A stretch of DNA of 64,000 nt from BACL11 sp945865535 (GTDB lineage: Bacteria > Bacteroidota > Bacteroidia > Flavobacteriales > BACL11): contig CANNBA010000002.1 in the NCBI GenBank assembly GCA_947502765.1, forward strand, positions 53,104 to 117,103, given 5' to 3'. Of the stretch, positions 18,870 to 28,170 are shown piece after piece. The notes beneath the pieces were generated by a model, which ran no database searches, had not been told where the DNA came from, and saw only the letters and a list, made by a program, of their open reading frames with translations. The position numbers and the translations under genes were made by a program. Position 1 is the stretch's first letter. Each line of letters starts with the position of its first letter.

Positions 18870-21702
18870 TTTTTTTACAGGATTTTTCCTGTTTTCAACA
18901 ATTTTAGTAGCTCAGGATATCACTCAAACTACTTTGGTTAAATCGGCAAGTACTAATCCCTTAGATATTCCTTATGAGAAATGGGAGCTTCCTAATGGAT
19001 TAAAAGTATTAATCCATGAAGATCATTCAGATCCAATTGTTCATGTTCATGTAACTTATCATGTTGGTTCAAATCGAGAAACTGCTGGGAAATCTGGTTT
19101 TGCCCATTTTTTTGAACATATGATGTTTCAAGGGTCAGAGCATGTAGAAGATGAAAGAGCCCCTAGAATTATAGCTGAAGCAGGGGGAGAGTTGAATGGA
19201 AATACGACTTATGATAGAACGGTTTATTACCAAACAGTTCCTAGCAATCATTTAGAAACAATGCTCTGGCTAGAGGCTGATAGAATGGGATTTTTACTTA
19301 ATGCTGTAACACAAGAGAAATTTGAAAATCAAAGAGATGCTGTAACCAATGAGAAATATCAGAATCAAATCAATCAACCTTACGGTATGAGTTATGAAAT
19401 CTTAGGCCAAACATTATATCCGCCTTCACATCCTTATAATTGGCCAGTTATTGGTTATGTAGATGATTTAGATAGAGCGACTTTAGATGATCTTAGAAAT
19501 TTCTTTTTAAGATGGTATGGTCCAAATAATGCTATTCTAACGATTTCTGGTGATGTAACTTCAAGTCAAGTAATGCCACTTGTTGAAAAATACTTTGGAT
19601 CTATTAATCGTGGGCCTGAAGTAAAAAGGCAAAAAGCTAATGTTCCAAGGCTTTCTTCTGATGTATATACTGGATATACAGATAATGTGTATTTACCTCT
19701 GACTGATATCGTTTTTCCTACTGTACCTAACTATCATATAGATGAAGCACCTCTTGATATTCTTGCTGCTTTAATGGGGGAGGGAAAAAAATCTATTTTT
19801 TATAATAATTTTGTTAAATCTGAAAAAGCCATACAAGCAGAAGTTAGCCACCCATGTAGAGAACTTGCAGGTGAATTTCATTTTACCGTAGTTTCTTTCC
19901 CAGATTTTCAAGAAGATATAGGAATTTATTTCAATAATATAGAAGCAGATATTAGAAATACAATTGCAGAGTGGGAGGAAAAAGGTTTTAGTGATGAGGA
20001 TTTAACTATGGTCAAAACAGAAATGGAAGCACAGAGTATTGATATGAAGAGTTCTATTGCATCAAAGGCTAGCACCATATCATCATGGGAATGGCTAGGA
20101 AAAGGTATGCATAACATATCATCTGAATTAGAAAGATACAATAGTGTTACTAGAGAAGATGTAATGCGAGTATTTAATAAATATATAAAAAATAAAAAAG
20201 CAGTTATTAATACAGTTCGTCCTAAAAGTCCATTTGTTGAGAAATTGGATTCAATGGTTTCGATTAATCCGAATATTAGCTTAATATTAGCAGAGGACCC
20301 GCAATACGTAGGCTTAGAGTATAATAGACCTGAAGATTCTTTTAACAGAAGTATTCAACCTAAACCAGCACCCGCTAAAGCATCAGTAGTTCCAAATTAT
20401 TATAAAGAAATTTTTGATAATGGACTTAAGCTAATAGGTACTCAGTCATCTGAACTTCCTAAAATTTATATGCGTTTAAGAATTGAGGGAGGAGGCTTGT
20501 TGGTTGATGAAAAACTTAGTGGATTAGCAGCCCTTACTGCAGATATGATGAATGAAAGTACTACTAAATATACATCTGAAGAAGTTAGTGTGGAACTGCA
20601 AAAATTAGGAAGTTCTATTTCATTTTCTGCTGATGAAGAAGGGACTACTATGTATATTGAGTCATTAACCAAGAATTTGGATGCTACATTAGCGATAGCT
20701 GAAGAAAAATTACTTAGACCTGCATTTAATAATGATGATTTTAAAAGAGTAAAGAAGCAAACCTTAGAAGGAATTGAGGCAATGAAAAAGAATGCCCAAT
20801 ATTTAGCATTCGCTTATTTTAGTAATCAATTGTCTGGAGAAACTCCATTTGGCAGAGTAACCACAGATAAATCAATTAAAAAGATTGGACTTTCTGATAT
20901 TCAAGCCTACTATAATAATTATTCCCCTTCAGTTAGCTCATTAGTAGTAGTAGGAGATATTGACAAAAATACATTGCTTGCTAAGATTGATTTTCTTAAA
21001 AATTGGAGTTCTAAAAAAGTAGAAATTCCATCAAATTTTGATTTTCCGCAGAGTAATGAAACTCAAATATATTTATTAGATAAGGAAGGAGCTTCTCAAT
21101 CATTTATTATTATGGGTCATTTAGCAGATAAATATGATGTAGATGGAGATTATTTTAAATCACAAATAATGAATTATCCTCTAGGCGGTGGTATGAGTGG
21201 CAGATTATTTTTGAATCTTAGAGAAGATAAAGGATGGACTTATGGGGCTAATTCTATGTTTCAAGCATCAGATAAGAATGGAGCTTTTGCAATTTTTTCT
21301 AGTGTAAAAACAGAAGTAACAGATAGTGCTTTAGTAGAGATATTCAAAGAGTTAAATGCATATAGAACAGCTGGAATTACAGAGAAAGAATTAAAATTCA
21401 CAAAAGATGCTTTTCTTGGAGGTGAAGCATTAAAATATGAGACAGTAGGTCAAAAATTAGGATTCTTAAATAAAATTTTAACCTATGATTTAGATAAAAG
21501 TTATATTGAAAAACAAGCGGATATTTTAAATTCAATCAGCAAAGCAGATATTGATGCTATTGCAAAAGCTAAAATCAAGCCTGATAAAATGGCTATTGTA
21601 ATCGTTGGAAATAAATATTTAATAAAGGAAAAAATAAAAAATTTAGGATCTAAAACTGATGGAATGAAATATAATTTTAAAATAACAGAAATTAAATATT
21701 AA
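18856..21702 (+). CDS. Exported M16-family zinc metalloprotease (two-unit)
   Basis: A 948-aa protein with a signal peptide (about residues 1-20, ending LVAQ). The inverted zinc motif HFFEH gives H84, E87 and H88, with a downstream E (about 164, AVTNEKYQNQ) as likely third ligand. A second M16-like half from about 500 lacks an HxxEH and resembles the inactive partner domain of pitrilysin-type enzymes. Such periplasmic proteases degrade peptides. The start lies inside the gyrA 3' end, so they share a transcript. The next gene begins 5 nt after the stop. Confidence 0.92.
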   Translation: MKKINFFTGFFLFSTILVAQDITQTTLVKSASTNPLDIPYEKWELPNGLKVLIHEDHSDPIVHVHVTYHVGSNRETAGKSGFAHFFEHMMFQGSEHVEDERAPRIIAEAGGELNGNTTYDRTVYYQTVPSNHLETMLWLEADRMGFLLNAVTQEKFENQRDAVTNEKYQNQINQPYGMSYEILGQTLYPPSHPYNWPVIGYVDDLDRATLDDLRNFFLRWYGPNNAILTISGDVTSSQVMPLVEKYFGSINRGPEVKRQKANVPRLSSDVYTGYTDNVYLPLTDIVFPTVPNYHIDEAPLDILAALMGEGKKSIFYNNFVKSEKAIQAEVSHPCRELAGEFHFTVVSFPDFQEDIGIYFNNIEADIRNTIAEWEEKGFSDEDLTMVKTEMEAQSIDMKSSIASKASTISSWEWLGKGMHNISSELERYNSVTREDVMRVFNKYIKNKKAVINTVRPKSPFVEKLDSMVSINPNISLILAEDPQYVGLEYNRPEDSFNRSIQPKPAPAKASVVPNYYKEIFDNGLKLIGTQSSELPKIYMRLRIEGGGLLVDEKLSGLAALTADMMNESTTKYTSEEVSVELQKLGSSISFSADEEGTTMYIESLTKNLDATLAIAEEKLLRPAFNNDDFKRVKKQTLEGIEAMKKNAQYLAFAYFSNQLSGETPFGRVTTDKSIKKIGLSDIQAYYNNYSPSVSSLVVVGDIDKNTLLAKIDFLKNWSSKKVEIPSNFDFPQSNETQIYLLDKEGASQSFIIMGHLADKYDVDGDYFKSQIMNYPLGGGMSGRLFLNLREDKGWTYGANSMFQASDKNGAFAIFSSVKTEVTDSALVEIFKELNAYRTAGITEKELKFTKDAFLGGEALKYETVGQKLGFLNKILTYDLDKSYIEKQADILNSISKADIDAIAKAKIKPDKMAIVIVGNKYLIKEKIKNLGSKTDGMKYNFKITEIKY

Positions 21703-21707
21703 CAAAA

Positions 21708-22913
21708 ATGAAAAAAGCAATTTTTACAGCATTATTAGTTGCAATTACTAGCATAGCTCTTGCTCAATCACACAATATAACCTCTGCAGCAATACTATTA
21801 CAACAATATAATTCTGAGAAAGATATATCTATTCAGGCACTTAAAATTAAAGAAGCTAAAGATTTTATTGATCAAGCATTTGTTAATGAAAGTACATCAA
21901 ATGATCCTAAAATGTGGAATTATAGAGCCCCAATTTACTTGCAAATTGCATTAAAAGAACCTTCTTTGGATGAAGATGCTATTTTAAAAGCAACTGAGGC
22001 TCATATTAAATCTTTACAGAAAGACGAAAAAGGAAGAGTTATAGTCCGAAAATGGACTACAGAAGAAGATATATTAGCAGGATTAATACAATGTGGGTAT
22101 AAACTATTTAATGTAGCCATTGATAAATACAATGCTAAAGATTATACAGGAGCATTAAAATATTACAATGCTATTTTTGATATTATACCATTAGATGCTG
22201 AAGACCAACTTAAAAGAGGAAATATAACAAAAGAAACTATTTTGTATAATTCCTTTTTTGCTTCAAGTAAGATGAAAGATAATGCAACGTCAAAAAAATT
22301 ATTACAGCAATTAATTGATATTAATTTTAATGAGCCAGCTATTTATATTCATATGAGCAATGTGTATTTAGAGGATAAAAATACAGATAAGGCATTAGAA
22401 TATTTAAAATTAGGCAGAGATATGTTTGAAGGGGATCAAAGTTTAATAAATACAGAAATTAATTTATATATTCAACTTGGAAGAACATCAGAATTGATTG
22501 CAAAATTAGGAGAAGCCATTGCTTTAGATAGCGAAAACGACTTATTGTATTTTAATAGAGGAACAATTTATGATCAAGAAGGAGATTTTGTGAATGCCGA
22601 AAAAGATTATAAAGCTTCATTAGCAATTAATCCTGATGCATTTGGAACTAATTATAATTTAGGTGCACTGTATTTTAATGCTGGAGTTGCAATAAACAAC
22701 AAGGCAAACGATACTTCTAATAATAAGCAATTCGAAAAACTAAAGAAAGAGTCAGAATCTTCTTTTGCAAAAGCATTACCATTTTTAGAAGCTGCTTATG
22801 AATTAAATGGAGAGGATAAGAATACTTTATTATCACTTAAGCAATTGTATTACTTGAATGGTGATTATAAGAAGTCAGAAGAAATGAAGAAACAGATTGA
22901 AGAATTAAAATAA
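21708..22913 (+). CDS. Exported tetratricopeptide-repeat protein
   Basis: A 401-aa protein with a signal peptide (MKKAIFTALLVAITSIALAQ). Several TPR units can be seen, for example AIYIHMSNVYLEDKNTDKAL and LLYFNRGTIYDQEGDFVNAE, followed by a last one near the C-terminus (KNTLLSLKQLYYLNGDYKKS). TPR proteins act as scaffolds, and no specific partner is evident. It lies 5 nt downstream of the M16 protease gene and is probably its co-expressed neighbour. A weak hairpin terminator follows. Confidence 0.85.
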   Translation: MKKAIFTALLVAITSIALAQSHNITSAAILLQQYNSEKDISIQALKIKEAKDFIDQAFVNESTSNDPKMWNYRAPIYLQIALKEPSLDEDAILKATEAHIKSLQKDEKGRVIVRKWTTEEDILAGLIQCGYKLFNVAIDKYNAKDYTGALKYYNAIFDIIPLDAEDQLKRGNITKETILYNSFFASSKMKDNATSKKLLQQLIDINFNEPAIYIHMSNVYLEDKNTDKALEYLKLGRDMFEGDQSLINTEINLYIQLGRTSELIAKLGEAIALDSENDLLYFNRGTIYDQEGDFVNAEKDYKASLAINPDAFGTNYNLGALYFNAGVAINNKANDTSNNKQFEKLKKESESSFAKALPFLEAAYELNGEDKNTLLSLKQLYYLNGDYKKSEEMKKQIEELK

Positions 22914-22924
22914 ATTAAAAGATA

Positions 22925-22952
22925 AGTGGGGGCGATTGCACCCCTTTATTTT
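22925..22952 (+). terminator. Possible terminator after the gyrA operon
   Basis: GGGGGC GATT GC-A-CCCC forms a G-C-rich stem with one bulge, followed by TTTATTTT. It starts 12 nt after the TPR gene stop. Nothing else is evident between here and 23047. Confidence 0.45.
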
Positions 22953-23047
22953 AATAATGTTATTTAACATAATATTAATTATAAGACAAAAGTAGTTATT
23001 TCTCCATATCTAGTGAATAAGGATTTAAAGGTTAAATAACTGTGTTA

Positions 23048-24394
23048 TTATTTGCGTCTTAAGTTTACCCCTTTATCTCCTCTTGACTTTGGCTTACTGT
23101 ATTTTTTTCTTCTTTCCTTTCGCCATCTGTCTCTATCATTTACTTTAAGGTTCTTTGCAAGTTTTTCATGGAAACCGGAATTCTCTCTTTCTTCTGTTTT
23201 AGCATTCCTGTTGATGTTCTTTCCTTTTTCTCTTTGCTCTTGTGTGGTAAGCTGCTGTGTAATAACTACGTCCTGAGGAATAGCTAATTCTGGAATTTGC
23301 ATTCCCATTAAGATTTCAATATTATTTTTATAATATGCTTCTTTTTCTGTATAAAATAAGATAGATTTTCCTTCTTCTTTGGCTCTTCCAGTTCTACCAA
23401 TTCTGTGCATGTAATTCTCAGGGAAAGTTGGAGTGTCAAAATTAATTACATGAGAGATTTTCTCTAGATCCAAACCTCTAGCAATAATATCAGTAGCTAT
23501 TAATATTCTTACTTTTGCTTCATCATATTGATTTATTGATCTGAAGCGGTAGTTTTGTGATTTATTAGAGTGAATTACAGCCAATTCTGATAAATAAAAC
23601 TTTGAAATGGCTTCATACAAGCTATCGGCAATTCTTTTGCTTGAAACAAAGATTAGTACCTTTCTCATTTCTTCTTTATCTCTAAGCAAATGGGCTAAAA
23701 GATTCGCTTTTGTGTAATAATTAGCTACTGCATATTTAGTTTGGGAGATATTATCCAATGGCGTACCGCTTAATGCAACTTGGACTTTTTCTGGATTACT
23801 AAAATAGCTATCAATTAATTCAGAAACATCTTCTGTCATGGTAGCTGAAAACATGATATTTTGATTCTTTGCAGGAAGTAACTCAAAGATATTTGTCAAT
23901 TGAAAACGGAATCCTAAATCTAGCATTACATCAACTTCATCAATAACTACTTTTTTTATTCCTTTTAGCTCCAAAGCACGGCAAAGTGCTAAATCGTAAA
24001 GCCTTCCTGGAGTTGCAACTACTATATCAGCACCATCTTCTAGCCATACTTTTTGGGTATTCATGTTCGTTCCCCCATAAACTCCAACTATTCGACAAGT
24101 AATATATTTGGTTAACTGCTCTAGGGTCTCTACCACTTGAACAACCAGTTCTCTAGTTGGAACAAGGATTAAGATTCTTGGATTGTTTTGATTGGAATAG
24201 CTTAACTCTTGTAATAAAGGCAAGCAGTAAGCTATGGTTTTACCAGTTCCTGTTTGAGCAATTCCTACTAGATCTTTACCTGAAAGTATTTTGGAAAATG
24301 TTTGCTCTTGTATTGGGGTTTGATTTTCAAATCCTAAATCTTCAATTGCACTTTGTAATTGCTTAGTTATATTTATTTGACTAAAAGCACCCAT
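23048..24394 (-). CDS. DEAD-box RNA helicase (RhlE-like)
   Basis: A 448-aa RNA helicase with Q motif (ENQTPIQEQTF), motif I AQTGTGKT (46-53), motif III SATMTED, and motif VI HRIGRTGRA. Motif II reads VIDEVDVML, so the usual DEAD is DEVD. The C-terminal about 70 residues are rich in Arg, Lys and Asn, an RNA-binding tail typical of cold-adaptation and ribosome-assembly helicases. A TAATTTTG promoter overlaps the stop codon of the upstream ABC-F gene, so it can be expressed separately. Confidence 0.92.
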   Translation of the reverse strand: MGAFSQINITKQLQSAIEDLGFENQTPIQEQTFSKILSGKDLVGIAQTGTGKTIAYCLPLLQELSYSNQNNPRILILVPTRELVVQVVETLEQLTKYITCRIVGVYGGTNMNTQKVWLEDGADIVVATPGRLYDLALCRALELKGIKKVVIDEVDVMLDLGFRFQLTNIFELLPAKNQNIMFSATMTEDVSELIDSYFSNPEKVQVALSGTPLDNISQTKYAVANYYTKANLLAHLLRDKEEMRKVLIFVSSKRIADSLYEAISKFYLSELAVIHSNKSQNYRFRSINQYDEAKVRILIATDIIARGLDLEKISHVINFDTPTFPENYMHRIGRTGRAKEEGKSILFYTEKEAYYKNNIEILMGMQIPELAIPQDVVITQQLTTQEQREKGKNINRNAKTEERENSGFHEKLAKNLKVNDRDRWRKERRKKYSKPKSRGDKGVNLRRK

Positions 24395-24410
24395 TTTTTA
24401 TGATTTATTA

Positions 24411-24418
24411 CAAAATTA
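24411..24418 (-). promoter_or_regulatory. Bacteroidota -7 promoter element of the DEAD-box helicase gene
   Basis: TAATTTTG on the reverse strand overlaps the ABC-F stop codon at 24416-24418 and ends 16 nt before the helicase ATG. Confidence 0.55.
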
Positions 24419-26290
24419 CTGTTTTTCATCTAGCTCAAGCCATCTGAGTTCCTTTTCATCAATTAGGATGATTATTTTTCCAATTCTTTCACTAGCAGCT
24501 AGCATTTTATCCAGTTCAATATTTGGATTTTGAATAATAATCTCTAATTCTTTTTTCTCTTTTTCTAGTTGGGCTAAGTCTTTTGCTAGATTGTCATATT
24601 CAAACTTTTCGTTAAAAGTTAGTTTTTTACTTGTAGCTTTTGCTTTTGAGTTTTCTTTTTCTAAATGTTGTATTTTCTTAAACTCCTTGTCTTCTTCAAT
24701 TTGCTTTTCTCTATATTGACTATAAGTACAGTAATGATCCTCAATTATTCCATCTCCCTTAAAAACAAATAAATGTTCTGTTAATTTATCAATAAAAAAT
24801 CTATCATGAGATACCAATACCAAGCACCCTTTATATTGTAAAAGGAATTCTTCTAATTTTGTAAGTGTCAGTAAATCAAGGTCGTTAGTTGGCTCATCTA
24901 AAATTAAAAAATTAGGATTTTTCATGAGTACTGTAAGTAAATGCAATCTTCTTTTTTCTCCTCCACTTAGGCGTTTTACTTCAGTAAATTGCATCTCTGG
25001 AGTAAACATAAAATGTTCCAACAGCTGAGAGGCACTTACTTTCTTTTTATCGGACATTACAATAAATTCTGCAATATCCTTAAGAACAGTAATTACTCTT
25101 CTGCTTTCATCAACTCCAAAACTAGCTTGAGTAAAGTAGCCAAAATTAATGGTCTCCCCTATGTTAATTTTTCCACTATCAGCATCTTCTTTGCCAGTTA
25201 TAATATTCAAAAACGTTGATTTACCTACTCCATTTTTTCCTAGTATCCCTATCCTCTCCCCTTTTTTAAATATATAATTGAATCCATCTAGAATGGTTAA
25301 ATCACCATAGCTTTTTTTAATGTTCTTAAGTTCTAGAATCTTTCCTCCTATCCTATCCATTTTCACATCAATATTAAGCTCTTGCTTTAGTCTTTTTGAT
25401 GTTGCCTTTTTCTTAATTTCTTCAAAATTATCTACTCTAGCTTTAGATTTTGTAGTTCTAGCTTTGGGCTGTCTCCTAATCCATTCCAACTCTTTTTTCA
25501 TGAGTTTTTGAGCTTTTGACACTTCTACATCAAAATTACTTTCTCTTTCTGCTCTTTTCTCTAGAAAATACTCGTAATTACCATGGTGATGGTACAGATT
25601 TCCTCCTTCCAATTCAATAATGTTATTACACACTCTCTCCAAGAAGTACCTATCGTGAGTAACCATTAAAAGAGTGATTTTTTGCTGTTGCAAATATTTT
25701 TCCAACCATTCAATCATTCCAATATCTAAGTGATTGGTTGGTTCATCTAAAAGTAGGATATCAGCATTTTCTAAAAGCAGTAATGCAAGAGCTAATCTTT
25801 TTTTTTGCCCACCTGATAGTTTTCCTACTTTTTGCTCAAAATCGGAGATATTAAACTTAGAGAGTATTTGTTTGCTTCTTCTCTCATAATCCCAAGCATT
25901 TTCTAGCTCCATTTTTGCACTTACTAGCTCCAGATCTTTTTGTGTTTGAGTGGAGTTATTTTTACTGTGTGCTTGAACTGCATTTTCATATTCCCTTACT
26001 AATAAACTGATTTTGTTATGAGTACTATCTATAAGCTCAGTTATGGTCATATTATCATCAAATAGAGCATCTTGTTGTAAGTAAGAAACCCTACATTCAC
26101 TTCTAAAAACAACCTCTCCATCATCAAGAGAATCTATTCCTGCAATAATCTTTAATAGTGTGGATTTTCCAGCTCCATTAGAAGCAATTAAGCCAACTTT
26201 ATCGCCTTGCGATAGACCAAAGCTAAGCCCCTCAAAGAGGATTCTTTCCCCAAAATTCTTGGCTAAATTTTCAACTGCTAATAAGTTCAT
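24416..26290 (-). CDS. ABC-F family ATPase (Uup-like)
   Basis: A 624-aa soluble protein with two ABC domains and no membrane span. Walker A motifs are ASNGAGKST (first domain) and GKNGVGKST (second), with signatures LSGGQKKR and LSGGEKRR and Walker B ILLLDEPTNHLD and ILDEPTNDLD. The linker is lysine-rich (about 230-310). A C-terminal coiled-coil extension (EKENSKAKATSKKLTFNEKFE onwards) points to the Uup branch. ABC-F proteins act on ribosomes. It lies 11 nt after typA on the same strand, another ribosome-associated factor, and is likely co-transcribed with it. Confidence 0.9.
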   Translation of the reverse strand: MNLLAVENLAKNFGERILFEGLSFGLSQGDKVGLIASNGAGKSTLLKIIAGIDSLDDGEVVFRSECRVSYLQQDALFDDNMTITELIDSTHNKISLLVREYENAVQAHSKNNSTQTQKDLELVSAKMELENAWDYERRSKQILSKFNISDFEQKVGKLSGGQKKRLALALLLLENADILLLDEPTNHLDIGMIEWLEKYLQQQKITLLMVTHDRYFLERVCNNIIELEGGNLYHHHGNYEYFLEKRAERESNFDVEVSKAQKLMKKELEWIRRQPKARTTKSKARVDNFEEIKKKATSKRLKQELNIDVKMDRIGGKILELKNIKKSYGDLTILDGFNYIFKKGERIGILGKNGVGKSTFLNIITGKEDADSGKINIGETINFGYFTQASFGVDESRRVITVLKDIAEFIVMSDKKKVSASQLLEHFMFTPEMQFTEVKRLSGGEKRRLHLLTVLMKNPNFLILDEPTNDLDLLTLTKLEEFLLQYKGCLVLVSHDRFFIDKLTEHLFVFKGDGIIEDHYCTYSQYREKQIEEDKEFKKIQHLEKENSKAKATSKKLTFNEKFEYDNLAKDLAQLEKEKKELEIIIQNPNIELDKMLAASERIGKIIILIDEKELRWLELDEKQ

Positions 26291-26301
26291 ACAAATTCAA
26301 A

Positions 26302-28071
26302 CTAGCGATAACTAATCTTACGCATTCTTAATGATTTTGGAGTGACTTCTAAATACTCATCAGCTTGAATGTACTCCATACTCTCTTCTAGAGAAAAATC
26401 AACCTTTGGAGTTACAATAATTGCGGCATCTGATCCCGTCTTACGCATATTGGTTAATTGTTTTCCTTTTATCACATTAATGTCTAAATCATTATCTCGG
26501 CTATTTTCCCCAATTACTTGTCCTTTGTAAATTTCAATACCTGGTGAAATAAAAAATCTTCCTCTCTCTTGGAGTTTCCAAATTGAAAATGCAGTTGAGC
26601 TACCTGATTCCATTGAAATTAGAGAGCCCTTCATCCGTTCAGTAATTTGGCCTTTAAAAGGGGCGTATTCTCTAAATCTGTGAGTCATAACCGCATTACC
26701 AGCAGTAGCAGTAAGGATATTATTTCTTAATCCAATCAATCCTCTTGATGGAATATCAAATTCTAAATGTTGTAAATCACCTTTGGGTTCCATTATAAGA
26801 AGATCGCCCTTTCTTTGTGTTACTAATTCAATAGCTTTACCAGCAAACTCTGCAGGGACATCAATAACTAAAGTCTCCATTGGCTCGCATTTATTGCCAT
26901 CAATTTCCTTGATAATTACCTGAGGTTTTCCTACTTGAAATTCAAATCCTTCTCTACGCATTGTTTCTATTAAAACGGATAAATGTAGAATCCCTCTTCC
27001 AAACACATTAAATTTATCTTCAGAAGCTCCATCTTCCACTTTTAATGCTAAGTTTTTTTCTAATTCTTTATACAATCTATCTCTTAAATGACGAGAAGTG
27101 CAGAACTTTCCCTCTTTTCCAAAAAATGGAGAGTTATTTATAGTAAACAACATACTCATTGTTGGTTCATCAATTTCAATTCTTGGTAATTCTTCTGGAT
27201 TTTCTAAATCAGCTAAGGTGTCCCCAATCTCAAAATCATCTAATCCTACTATAGAACAAATATCTCCTGAGCGAGCAGTTTTTACTTGTTCCTTTCCCAT
27301 CCCTTCAAAAACATGTAATTCCTTTATTCGAACTTTCTTTCTTTCACCATTAGATTTGCATAGTGTATAGTCTTTTCCTTGTTCTAAATCACCTCTAAAA
27401 ATTCGACCAATTGCAATACGCCCAACAAATTTTGAATAATCTAAAGATGTAATTTGCATCTGAGGAGTTCCTTCATTGTAAGGAGCCTCAGGAATCTCAT
27501 CAATCACAGCATCTAATAGTAGTGAGATGTTTTCTGTCTTATTTTTCCAATTATGGCTCATCCAGCCTTGTTTAGAGGATCCGAAAAGGGTAACAAAATC
27601 TAACTGTTCTTCAGTAGCATCAAGATTAAACATTAACTCAAAGATTGCCTCTTGAACTAAATCAGGGGTACAATTCTCTTTATCTACTTTATTTACAACT
27701 ACAATAGGTTTTAGTCCTAATTCAATTGCTTTTCCCAGCACGAATCTGGTTTGTGGCATAGCTCCTTCAAAAGCATCAACTAATAACAATACCCCATCAG
27801 CCATTTTAAGTACCCGCTCTACCTCTCCTCCAAAATCAGCATGTCCTGGAGTGTCAATCACATTAATTTTTACATCTTTATAAGTAACAGAAACATTCTT
27901 TGCAAGAATGGTAATACCTCTTTCGCGCTCTAAATCATTATTATCAAGTAATAATTCGGTTCTTTCTTTGTGCTCATCCAGAACTTTACATTGATCAATA
28001 ATTCTGTCAACCAAAGTAGTTTTTCCATGATCGACATGGGCAATAATTGCAATATTTCTAATGGATTTCAT
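26302..28071 (-). CDS. typA: Ribosome-associated translational GTPase TypA/BipA
   Basis: A 589-aa GTPase of the EF-G family. G1 is AHVDHGKT (10-17), with DTPGHADF and NKVD following. The TypA-specific C-terminal region includes SRGLIGLRNNILTATAGNAVM. It assists 50S assembly and stress translation on the ribosome. Length is close to the usual 600. The start at 28071 follows a TACTTTTG promoter with a leader of about 19 nt. The ABC-F gene lies 11 nt downstream. Confidence 0.95.
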   Translation of the reverse strand: MKSIRNIAIIAHVDHGKTTLVDRIIDQCKVLDEHKERTELLLDNNDLERERGITILAKNVSVTYKDVKINVIDTPGHADFGGEVERVLKMADGVLLLVDAFEGAMPQTRFVLGKAIELGLKPIVVVNKVDKENCTPDLVQEAIFELMFNLDATEEQLDFVTLFGSSKQGWMSHNWKNKTENISLLLDAVIDEIPEAPYNEGTPQMQITSLDYSKFVGRIAIGRIFRGDLEQGKDYTLCKSNGERKKVRIKELHVFEGMGKEQVKTARSGDICSIVGLDDFEIGDTLADLENPEELPRIEIDEPTMSMLFTINNSPFFGKEGKFCTSRHLRDRLYKELEKNLALKVEDGASEDKFNVFGRGILHLSVLIETMRREGFEFQVGKPQVIIKEIDGNKCEPMETLVIDVPAEFAGKAIELVTQRKGDLLIMEPKGDLQHLEFDIPSRGLIGLRNNILTATAGNAVMTHRFREYAPFKGQITERMKGSLISMESGSSTAFSIWKLQERGRFFISPGIEIYKGQVIGENSRDNDLDINVIKGKQLTNMRKTGSDAAIIVTPKVDFSLEESMEYIQADEYLEVTPKSLRMRKISYR

Positions 28072-28090
28072 AGTCTGATTTTAAGGCGGG

Positions 28091-28098
28091 CAAAAGTA
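28091..28098 (-). promoter_or_regulatory. Bacteroidota -7 promoter element of typA
   Basis: TACTTTTG on the reverse strand, 19 nt before the typA ATG and just downstream of the terminator of the preceding transcription unit. Confidence 0.6.
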
Positions 28099-28121
28099 AT
28101 CTTATTTTTGGCTTAAAAAAG

Positions 28122-28147
28122 AAAAGACTGACAAATGTCAGCCTTTT
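28122..28147 (-). terminator. Intrinsic terminator after the peptidyl-prolyl isomerase gene
   Basis: Reverse-strand hairpin of 11 pairs with one mismatch: core CTGAC (28128-28132), loop AAAT, GTCAG (28137-28141), extended by AAAAG and CTTTT. On the reverse strand it is followed by a T-rich run (CTTTTCTTTTTT). It separates the isomerase from the typA promoter. Confidence 0.75.
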
Positions 28148-28170
28148 CAAAGTTATGTTTTATTTACAAT

